From Sinohyriopsis cumingii (taxonomy: Eukaryota; Mollusca; Bivalvia; Unionida; Unionidae): a DNA stretch of 64,000 nt. The DNA lies in contig CM068839.1 in NCBI GenBank assembly GCA_028554795.2, positions 14,725,220-14,789,219 of the forward strand, given 5' to 3'. The notes beneath the pieces were generated by a model. The model had not been told where the DNA came from. It saw only the letters and a program-made list of their open reading frames with translations, and searched no databases. How positions within the stretch are numbered: the stretch's first letter is position 1; every line of letters starts with the position of its first letter. Shown here piece after piece: positions 39,601-51,499 of the stretch. The position numbers and the translations under genes were made by a program.

Positions 39601-42600
39601 ATATTTCTTAGAAAGGCCAAATTGATGTATAAAGTATCCAGAAAAAGCCATAATTCCTGTCTATCTAAGCAATATTTTTCACCAAAGAGATGGTGATGGT
39701 ACTCCAATTTAAGGTCCATATGAAGAAAAAAATTACATTATACCAAGGCCAAAGAAGAAATTGTTTTAAAAAAGTGTTTTCAATATACTGGTCCACTGGA
39801 ATGGAACAACATTCCCAGTGACAAGGCAGGCTCCTCAAATTTCTTCTTTTCATAATCAATGTCTCAAATGGATGAAATCTTTTTGGATAATTTAATAGGT
39901 CTTATTAAATAAATACCAACTGCTTTTCTGTAAATTTGCATCATTTTCACAGTAGAATTTTCAATGCTGGATTTATAGGTTACTGCATTTGTATGGGAAA
40001 ATATGAACGAGTTTTGGAATGGAATACTGCACGAACTTGTGAGTGCAGTATATCCTTCCGACAAAACGAGTTCATATTTTCTCATACAAATGCAGTAACC
40101 TTTTTATTATATGCTCATTTTTTTATTCTACCTAAGGTTTAATTATATAAACAAAATACACTACAAGAAACAATGTAAATGAATGAATGCCGTATTCCAA
40201 AGTAAATACACAAGCGCAGATTTGTCATTACACAATGACATCATTATTAATGCGCACATGACTCTGCCCAGATAAATTTGAACTTAGTCTCGCGCTTGAC
40301 ATAACTTTCGAAAGAAAATGGCGCATCTAGTTAAAATTGAAATTTGCAGTCATATTGTGAATGAATGGGCATTGCAACAACTGTTCCATTTGATCTGGAA
40401 TGAATATATTTTGGTATTTTGTTTCGATTCAACAAAAGTTTGTGATTTTGGATTGGATTCATCAAAATTATACATGAAATACATCGGATTGAAGTGGCGC
40501 GGGAGAAGCGTGTTTACGTCTGCAAATGTGTTTCTGTTTCTGTCAATGAATGTTTGAAATTACAATGTGGGAAAAATATGAAGTCTTTCAATTGCAATTA
40601 TCAAAAAGACGCTATGGAATTTAATGCTTATTTCATTTTGAGTGCAGTAAGGAGGATGCAATTGCACTTATCATCGAAATTACAACACAATTTCGAAACG
40701 TGTAATCCAGATTGAAAACCGATGACATGGCTCATGTAATTCGGATTTGCAGAATTAAGTAAATACATTTTGAGGAAATTCAGGATGTAAAACTGTAAGT
40801 ATATTTTATTTTGCCATTCTTGTCACCAGCTAAAGAAAACAGTATATGCCTTGTCACTTGTATGTTATTTGTAAGGATCTAATCTTCAGTCATTTATATA
40901 ATGTAGCTAGCCTAAATCCATAACATTGTATCAATGCAGAATGTGCCAAAACAGCTGGGTTTTTTTGCAGTCCACGAAACATGTTTTAATTCATTCAGAA
41001 ACAAATTTAAACAACCACAACGTAAAGAGCCTCTTACGCGAGTGTACATGATTTGTTTACAAATCAAAAGTGCTGGCGTCTGAGTCCATTGTTTATTTAC
41101 AAAAGAAAGTAGTTCCTTTATTCATATGAATGCTATATGTGTATTGTCGCGCTCGTTTAGTATCGGGGAATATAGAACGATTCTGACAATGTAAAGTTAA
41201 CAGGGAAAAAAATGAGCATATAACAAGATATTTTATATTTTATATATGTTTATGTTTTCACAGATGCCTGTGCATGTGTTCCAGGCTTGATAATTTGAAT
41301 TTTAAAATTACTTAATTATTTAGTGTCAATCCAGATTCTTCACATCATGTTGTATATACTGTATATATTGTACATAACAGATAGAAGGCCTCAAGGTGGA
41401 TTAGCTCTGTAACTAACTGAGTTACCTTCTCTAAATAAAGTCTATTATTACTATTATTATTGTTATTATTATTATTATTATTTATATCCACTGTATGCAT
41501 GCATGTAATGTACAAACACTGCACATGTATACCCACTGTATACAAACATCTCAATTTCATTTTAAAATCCCAATTCTGATGATTTGCATGTATGCCTCAT
41601 CTACAGAGTTTCAAAAATTTTACAGGTCAAAACGTATCAACATGAAGTTTTAATTTCAGACATGAAAATGCATTGTTTTACTTTTTGTTTAAAATTGGTT
41701 TACTGAAATATACCCTACCATGCCAGCTTGAAAAATGATGGTGAATGCAACAGGTTACAACATAATGTGTTTTTGTGAAAAACATACTCTTACTGTGATT
41801 GCATAAAAAGTTTAATTCTTTGTTTCTACAAAAATCTCAAAATTTGCTCTAATTAAGATAGGCTGCTGATAAAAGTGGATTTTAATATACAGTCAGTTTT
41901 CAATGATAAGCCCAGGTAGCCAGCCTTGTTAAGTGTGATAAGAAGTGGGAGTGAGCTTATTACTGGATGAAGTTCCTGAACTTTGTAAAAGTGTAGAGTA
42001 TGGGCTTATCACTGAATGAAGTTCCTGAACTTAATAAAAGTAGGGAATGGGCTTATCACTGAATAAAGTTCCTGAACTTTATAAAAGTAGGGTATGGGCT
42101 TATTTCTGGATGAAGTTCCTGAACTTTGTAAAAGTAGGGTCTGGGATTATCACTAGATGAAGTTCCTTTTAAAAGCAGGGTATTGGCTTATCACTGGGAG
42201 TAGTTCCTGAACTTTATAAAAGTTGGGAATGGGCTTATCACTGGATGAAGTTCCTGAACTTTATAAAAGTATGGAATGAGCTTATCACTGGATGAAGTTC
42301 CTGAACATTTTAAAAGTAGGGTATGGACTTGACATTGAATGAAGTAACTGAACTCTGTAAAAGTAGGGGATCATGCTGATCATTGTATGAAACTCCTGAG
42401 CTTTGTAAAAGTAATGGGATGGGCTTAACATTAAGACTGAGCTAATCATAGGATAAATATGGTACATCAACTAATGATTTTTTCTGTACTGATACACCTG
42501 CAGGAAGTCAAAGATACACTTGACAAGGAGGCTGTGTACCGGAGTATGACTCAGTGTTATGAAATGCACCAAGCTGAAAAACCCAAACTAGAGGATCTGG

Positions 42601-45600
42601 TCAAAACTCAGGGCAGTTACCTGCAGTCAGCCAAATCCATAGCTGCGCTTGGTGGGAGTCTCATTCAGGGAGTTGTGGTGAGTGCTGTAATTCAGTGTTT
42701 TTTGTTGATATTTTTTTTCCACAGTACTGTATATACTTACTTGTAAATTGAGTAAAACTGCAAAGAGCATAGATTTGCTATCATATAATGCATCAGAGTC
42801 TAGGGGTGAAACGATACGCCTGTGCCACGTATCGATACGATACACGATACACAGCCTACGATATGATACATGTATCAAACTGAAAATGGGATTATCACAG
42901 TACATTTGATTAATCATGTGAATGTATATGTTGAATGGTATTTTCAAGTTCAAACAGTGTCAAATATGCAATATATCAGCAGTGAGTCACCTTGTTAACC
43001 TGTTATGTATAATGATAACAGAGAAAAAATTGAATCAAGATACAATGTCACGACTACTAACATTGTTGTTCTGTGTAACCAAATAAAATATAACAAAATC
43101 TTTGATGTGTTTCTTTATCCTTCATTCAATAAAAATGAAATGTTACAAGTTTTGTGTCTGATTCATCATGCAACAACATACTGGAACAAAATAATATATT
43201 AAAAAGTACACGTAACACAAAAATACAACAAAAATTTAAAATGCTTAGGATTAGGAAATCATAATTATGCAACCTTTTCTAAGCTGTATACTTTCCTCCT
43301 TTCTTCAGTTCAAGAAAGATCATCTTAGAAAACACAAATGATAAACTTCACTGCAGCAAACACTAATTAATTTCACATAAATTGCCATGTGTGTAATTGA
43401 AGTCTATAGATGAATTAAAGAAAGTTCCTAATAACTGAAGATGATATCCTCATCAACTTAAATGCATCTTCCAGCAAATGAATAAATCTTCTTAAGTCAC
43501 AAACTCAGTGTTCTAAAACTAGCTGACAATTGTGGTGACTGTAAATGGCATAAATGAACTTAATTAGATAATTCTGCCTAACAGATGCACAGGACTGTTA
43601 CAAGTTTTGTGTCTGATTCATCATGCAATAACATACTGCAACACAATAACACACTAAAAAGTACATGTAATACAAAAACACAAAATAAATTTAAAATTAT
43701 TGGGATTCAGAAATAATAATTATGCAGTGTTAAACCTGAGATCTGTTATATCAATCTATATCACACAAACACCCAACTGCAGTGTAAAAACTGAGATCTG
43801 TTATATCTATCTATAACACATACAAGCACCCAACTGCAGTGTCAAACCTGAGATCTGCTATATCAATTTACAACTTGCAAGCACCTAACTGCAGTATTGA
43901 ACCTGAGATCTGCTACATCCATCTTTATCACACAAGCACCCAACTGCAAACAACGTTGAGCCTGAGATCTGTTATATGAATCTATAATACACAACACCTA
44001 ACTGCAAATAATGTTGAACCTGGTATATGCTATATCAGTCTATAACGCGCAAGCACCTAACTGCAAACAGTGTTAAATGTAATTTCACATAAATTGTCAT
44101 GTGTATTTGAATTCAGTAACTGAATTAAAGAAAAGTTCATGATGATTGAAAATGATATCCTCATCAACATAAATGCGTTTTCCAGAAAATGAATGAGTCT
44201 TCTTAAGTCACAAACTCATTGTTCTAAAACTATCTGGCAATTGTGATGACTCTGTAAAAGGCATAAATGAACTGAATTAGATCATTCTGCATAACATATG
44301 CACAAGACTGTCAGACTACTCGTCACAACTTTCAAAGTTTCATATTCTTCTTCAAAAAAATCAAAATATCCACATTCTCCCCAGTCAGAGAGGCTCTTTG
44401 TGCTGATACAACATCTCCAGCAGTTGAAAAGACTCTTTCAGATGGCACTGATGTTGCTGGAATAGTCAACAACATCTTGGCTAATTTGGCCAGCAAAGGG
44501 AATGATGTTTCGTTGAATTTCCACCACATCAGTGGGTTGTCATCAATATGTATACGAGATGTCTCATTCCTATAACGTGTTATCTCTGTGTCAGCCCTCT
44601 GAAAGAGGGACTTTGATGGCTCCACCTTGACCACGTACACATCTCCAAAAAGATCTTCAAGTGCACCCTTTTTCACTGGAGGCTCATCAACTTCAACCTT
44701 CGCTGTTGCTGCTGGTCTGTTATCTCGTTCTGTAACTTGTACTGCAGGAAGCTGTGGTAGTGGGGGAAGACTAGATGGTAGTACATGAGTGAGTTCATTA
44801 GTCTTCTCTGTCTTCACTACTGTTTCACACTGTAATAAAAATCAAAATTATATAATATGTACTCCTTAAGTTAATACGAATCTCGTAATTTTATGTTAAT
44901 TAACATTTTAGCATTAATTCACTGGCATTTAATGTAAATAAAACAACATGATTTTATCAATATAAGATCAATATTGAATATTAAGAAATATTTGTGTATA
45001 TGAAGTTATGAACTTCAAACAATGAAGTTATGTAATAGTGTGTGTGTGTGTCAGTGTTTCAGAGGGAGATGGAGAGAATCGGATGACATAAGAACTTTGA
45101 AGGTGACTCTGGGGCATACCAAGATCAGTGGTGCATCTAGGGTAACCTTTGGGGACAAGTGTCCAATTTTAACTACCAAAAGAAATTTCATATATCCTTA
45201 AAATCTTGAAAGGGGACAATAATATTATGTTATACTTCAACTGCTGCACGTAGATAACACAGCGATACTCATATGTAAATTTTTGACTTACCTCATTGAC
45301 CTTCACTGTTTGCATGACAATGGAAGCATATATTTGGATCCTTGTAGCATCGTCTACATCAGTTAGAGCCCTAAATCTTGGATCTAGGGCACAACTCTGC
45401 AACAGAAACTGCTGCGTGTCCTTGTCATTGTATCTTTTGTCTAGGTCTTGGGAGATTGCCACCTTGACTGCCTTCACAAGTGCAGAGTCACTTTCTTGCA
45501 CTTCCATTGCACTAATAATACGATGTTTAAGAGGAAAAATCATTGATATGGTAGGTGCTGCTTCATCGCACAATATTGTTGTAATGGTTTTCATTGGTTT

Positions 45601-48600
45601 GAGCAGTTTGAGAATATCCTCTGCATTTGATACATCATCCTCTGATAAAGTGTTTAAGTCCATCTCCCTCTGTCTGATTTCCTTACTTAATAGAGTAGCT
45701 ACAATGGCAGGCTGCTGCTCTAAAAATCAATCAATCATATCATAAGAACTATTCCAACGTGTCTGGACATCTTGGATAAGTTTGTGTTTAGGAAGCTGCA
45801 ACAGCTCTTGTTTGGATTTCAGCAGGGTAGTAGCAGTTGTACTGCGATGGAAAAACGAGACAATGTGCCGGATGCTCCCAAGAAGGCGTGACATCTGATG
45901 AACTTGCAACCCTCTCTGGGTTGCTAGATTTATAGCATGTGCAAAGCACTTGATATGTGGTGTGAACTTTGCCTCTTGAATAGCAACATCCATGTTAGCA
46001 GCATTATCTGTTACTATGGGGAGTAACTTGTGGGGCCTTTCCAGTTGCCATTCCTTACTGGCATCAACTAGTACTGCTCCTATATTTTTACCAGTGTGAG
46101 ACTCATGTAAAGGTCTCGTCTGAAGAACAAAGCTTTTCATGCACCATTCCTTATCAATCAAGTGAGCTGTGATTGTTATGTAACTCTCTGTAGCCATTGA
46201 AGTCCAACCATCTGTAGTAATGGCCACTGATTCTGCCTCTGATAAGGTGCTTTGCACTTCTTGTCTGGTGTGAAGGTATAGGTCTGGGATAACTTTCTCT
46301 GTGAAGTGTGTTCTTGATGGGATGATGAAGCGAGGTTCCAGGGTACGACTCAGATTTCTGAAACCTAGCGAATCAGCCACTGAGAAAGGGCGCATATCAT
46401 GTGCAATAAACATCGCTATATGCTTAGTGATTGTCTGTGATCTTTGCAATGATGGAATTAATGGAGACTGAAAAACTTCAGTCAATCTGAGCTGACCAGT
46501 GGTTGTTGGATGTGATGGCTTAGGAGTAGGAGAAACACTGACCTTGGAAGCTAAAATCTTGTCATCTTTAAAAGGAATTCCAATGGCAATGGTTGGGTGG
46601 TGCCGTTTTAAATGTGTAGACATATTTGTGGTGTTTCCAGTATTCCTAAGAGCTGTAAAACACAGTTTGCAAACACACCTGGACTTGTCTACTTTTCTTA
46701 CTCCATTCTCATACTCCACAGGATATCCAAAATAGTTCCAGGCCGATGATCTTCTAATCGCAGGTAACTCGAGTTCAATATTTTCGGCCTTTTGCGTCTG
46801 CTCCATTTGACCGGATGTTGGAATCACCTTGGTCACCCCGCTGTTTGTAGTTCATTGCATGAAAGCATCCCAAACGTCTTAGTGATTAAGAATAATCATA
46901 AGTTCTATCACCGGTTCCACACCCATACCGATAGTTTAGTCCCACGCAAAGAGAAAAGAATTGACACTTACATTATTATAATAATTTTAAGAAAACAATT
47001 TTTCCTTCAGAAACTATTATTAATTTATGTCTTTGATTATATTTTTAAATTATGGTATTATTTAAAAAACAAAAAATAATGTAATTTCCTAGTACAAGGA
47101 AACTCTTATCTATAGAACTGGTCCAGGTGCGGGAACGGAGATGACTAACTGAATCTCACACGCTATACTTCCTGTGTATACGAAACAACTACCGCGACAG
47201 TTTGGTCTAATGAGCTCCTAATTTAATTATCATAACTGCTGAAGATTTATGTAGCTATTATAAGGTAGATATTGTTTTGTATCGATTCTTCACCTTGTGT
47301 ATCGATATGTGTATCAAAATGGCAAAAGTATCGATGAATCGTTTCACCCCTATCAGGGTCTTTGTTGTATTTCTACTGATTACTCCTAATAAACTTCAGA
47401 CACAGATCTGCCACCTCATTATGTGATGACTGATATGGGTCTATATAGTTTTCAGTTGGACTTTACTTACATGTGAGTATATACAGTAATTCTTTGAACC
47501 ACAATACTTATATTTTATTCATCATCAATCACGGTCAAAGTTTAGCCTTGTCTAAAAATTGTAGATAAACATAATAGTCCCATATCCTGTATTTTGAGGA
47601 CTTGTTAGTTTTAACATTTTTGTTTTATTTGATATAGTGTTTTAAGAACTTTGGCAATTTTTATCTTTTTTAGAGAAAGTATTACAGTTTTATCATGTTT
47701 TTTGGAAGGGTTTATCATGTTAAAAATTTTATACATTTTGATCTTCACATTTTTGCACAAAAAACCAGTAATTTACCTTTGCCTTGTATCTTGAATGACT
47801 ACATGTTTATGTGTGTTGATATACATTGATAACAGTTTTGCCGAGTACAATCTCGAAGTATATTTTTCTTTAATGGGATAGAACTTAAAAAACATAAAGC
47901 ACTATGAGATGTATTGGTAGTTTTGAATTTTTTGAAGTCACAGAGAAGAGAATGCTAAGGAATTCATTTAAGTTATGCTGGCTATTCAAGTGGTTATGTT
48001 CAAGTTCTCAAAGTTTTGCTGTATAATATAATATAATACTTGTTACTATTTAAATCTTTAACAACTGGTTTTCCAGGTTTACTTTTTTAACCAGCTGCAG
48101 TTTTTATTTACTTATTCACTAGGCTGGTCAGAAAAAGAATGCCCTGAAGGAGTCTTTGATGATGGTGGGGTTCAATTTTTACATGATCCTGGCTCGCATG
48201 GTTGACATTGATCCTGTACTGATGGAATGTAAGTTTTACAGGATCGTACAAAGTCATGCACTTTAGTTAATCTGTGATCCAGTACTGATGGAATGTAAGT
48301 TTTACAGGATCGTACAAAGTCATGCACTTTTTAGTTAATCTGCATTATGCAAAATCAAGAAAGTATCAGATAAACATGAGGTACATCCCTGATTTTAGAT
48401 GACAGTAAATTTATCGTATATATTTGTCTTGTACTGTAAAGTTATATATATGTAATGATCTTTCACTTGTCCAAGAAGAGAATAGTGTGTGTGTGTGTGT
48501 GTATGTTTGTGATTTGGATTTTTCAGTCATATCACATTGATATCTGCAATTTGGCAGTCTATAATAATGCCTAGCACTGGGGCATCATGCCACAGACATG

Positions 48601-51467
48601 TAGCATGATGTCCCACCCAGTCACATTATTCTGACACCAGGCTGACCAGTCCTAACACTAACCTCTTAATGCTGAGCACCTAGTGAAGCAGCTGCTAATG
48701 CCATCTTTATTTGTCTTTGGTATGACTCGGCCGGGGTTTGAACCTGCAACCTCCCTTATATGAGATAGACACTCTAATCACTTGGGTCACTGGAGCAGTC
48801 AGTCAAGAAGAGAAAAGATGTGTGCACTTTTGTTCATTTTATGCAGGGAATATATCATACCAACTTGTATTTGATAAAAAGTATTGATAACAATATTATT
48901 ATTATTATTATTATTAACTTTTCTTTCTTTGTTCCTTTCTTTCTTACCATTTTTTCAAACTAATAATTTCTCCAATCCAAGACATATTTTATTTTATGTT
49001 CCTCTTACTTGTCTAATGTTCTGTCTGTCTTGATTTATTTTTCTGATGCTGCAAAAGTGCCTAAATGTAGACAAATGTGATATTCCCCCTTGTACATTTT
49101 GTGAAGGCATCTTTATAAAATGTCTGGTAATTTTTTTCTATGACTTTTATTGTTTACTATGAACTTGTATAATATAGTATACAAATAATCTTCTATAATT
49201 TATCTTTTTTACTGCTAACTTTTACTTACATTTTTCAATGTGAGAAACATTCAGCTGTATATATGTGTTTATTGCTACTCGAAATGTGTTTCTGTTAGTG
49301 AGGGGATTTTGTGTTTGAGTTAATTTATTTCACTTCACCATTGCTTCTTAAGACAAGTTTAACTGTAAATGATATTGTGCCTGTTCTGACAAAGATGGCA
49401 TGAATTCTTTGGGATTTGATGGTTATTTTAGTCTGATAAAGATGGCCTGAATTCTTTGGGATTTAATTGTTATTTTAGTCTGATAAAGATGGCATCAGTT
49501 CTTTGGGATTTGATGGTTATTTTAGTCTGATAAAGGTGGCATGAATTCTTTGGGATTTTATGGTTATTTTAGTCTGATAAAGTTGGCATGAATTCTTTGG
49601 GATTTAATTGTTATTTTTGTCTGATAAAGATGGCATCAATTCTTTGGGATTTGATTGTTATTTTCGTCTCATTTTCATTGTAAATTGATATTCATAAAAA
49701 AAATGGAAACAATCAAATATCTTTAAAAAGAAGTGAGCCCCATTTGAAATTAAAATCTGTATCAGCTTGTAAATATATTAGTTTTCTGGAGCATGTCCTA
49801 GTCTCTATGGCAAAAATCAAGTAGGAGCACATGCCTCCCCTTAAGATGTGTGTCCTGTCCATCAGAGGTTAACCAACTGTAATTTGGTTCCATTCAGCAA
49901 GACTCTACCATGGCTCAGTGAGATATTCGTTATATGAGGATTTGGTAAAATGCTTCATTTATAGTATTTACCAGTAGTAGATGCTTCAGTCAGACTTTCC
50001 ACAAGTTAAACTACGAAAATATTTTCCACTATCTCAAAATTTTCTGCAATTGTTAAAGCCAAAATTTTGTTATGTGCTTAAAAGATAAAATTGAGCATCA
50101 TATGTAAATCACACTGGAAAACCAAGATTAAAGCAAATGTTAAAATTAGGCAATCACTTTGGTGTCTATGTCCATCCATCCATCCATCCACCCATCTACA
50201 CTCGATTAAGAAAAATGATAAAATTAAGCTAAATGTTAAAACTATTTGCTTTCTAACTAAATAAAGGGTGAGGTAAGCATAAAGGGAGTCTCTTGTTAAT
50301 ATGAGTGGCTTGTCTTAAAGGTCACTGGCCAGCTATATTGTACAAACGTGTCGTATTATTTATAAACAAAATGCATTGGTTATGTATGCATACCATGTTT
50401 AATTAGACTTAAAACTCTGCTTTATAAAATGAAAAATTTATTCGGCAATCTCCGTAAACAATTGGTAGTTTCCACGTGCCAAAACTGGATATGACATACA
50501 TTTATCCCTTCTATTCAACCTCGCCATTCAAGTGTTTAATTTCCCCACATAAATGTTTATGTGATATAGCGTACGATCATGCTTTTGCACAGTAAATATG
50601 GTGCACTGTGTTGCATACGGATGTAACCAAAAGAGTGATGATGGGAAAAAGGGTTCTTTCTTTTTCTGAAAGACCATGTTTACCAGAAAAAAGTAGATTT
50701 AATCTGTGGGATTGAATAGGGGAGGGATGGGAAAGTTGTATCATTTATGCCAGATTATAGGGAATTTGGCTCAAAGACAATTCGGCCCAACTCAAAATAC
50801 AATTCAGCCAAACTTAACAATGGTTTGTACATTCTTTTTCTTCAGCAAACAAGTAGATGCAATGTAAGATAGGTTTTAGGAAAAAAACTAAATTTAAACA
50901 AACTATTTTGATATTCCTTGAAAGAAAATAATCATACTTCGTATTGTACACATTTATGAGAGAAAACACAAAATGACATATCTTGCTTGTCCTAATTAAA
51001 ATATTTATATACATTTTTTATGCTAAAAAATATATGCATCAGCACAACAACATTCTCAATTTAAATCTTCCAGTCAAATTATCAATATTGATTTATAAAA
51101 CAATAATACTTAACAGACAATATACAGAATATATGTATATACATTTTGCTAAGGGTAGTGTACATGTGATATTGTAACAAATATACTTAATTTTAGGCTT
51201 CAGGTTTTAACACTGCTGTATACAACACACGCTCAATTACACATGAGAGAGAGAGAGAATAATGTTGAGCATTTTGTCAGTATTTAGTTGCTGCAATATG
51301 AAGCTCTTACCAGTTAATTTTATTGCTTGTTTTTATTTTCAAGTTGTCTTAGTGTGTGCTCGCGTAAATTGAAAGCTTGTCATTACTGGTCAATATCGTC
51401 ATTCATATTTGCTCCATTATTCCGTACAAATTAGAAAGGAAATAATTTTGTTTAATTTGTGAACCCC

Positions 51468-51499
<32 letters not shown>

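Larger units (their letters stand above)
42801..47352 (-). mobile_element. Full-length hAT transposon (4552 bp), nearly intact
   Basis: The ends are inverted: TAGGGGTGAAACGAT at 42801 and its reverse complement at 47338-47352. Flanks TCAGAGTC (42793-42800) and TCAGGGTC (47353-47360) are an 8-bp target duplication with one change, as expected for hAT. Subterminal GTATCGAT motifs recur near both ends and may bind transposase. The transposase is on the minus strand. Confidence 0.95.
42724..47486. mobile_element. Palindromic MITE-like element, copy C, split by hAT transposon
   Basis: The left part (42724-42800) begins tactgtatatacttacttgt; the right part (47353-47486) ends acatgtgagtatatacagta. 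They are inverted ends. The interior has cagatctgccacctcatta, as in copies A and B. The hAT transposon at 42801-47352 separates the halves. Confidence 0.75.

Noticed and set aside
40318-40557. 79-codon frame in a CG-richer stretch
   Set aside because: No recognisable motif or splice context; it lies inside a possible mobile element.
44332-46735. Plus-strand frames at 45296-45745 and 46499-46735
   Set aside because: They are antisense shadows of the minus-strand hAT transposase and show no conserved motif.
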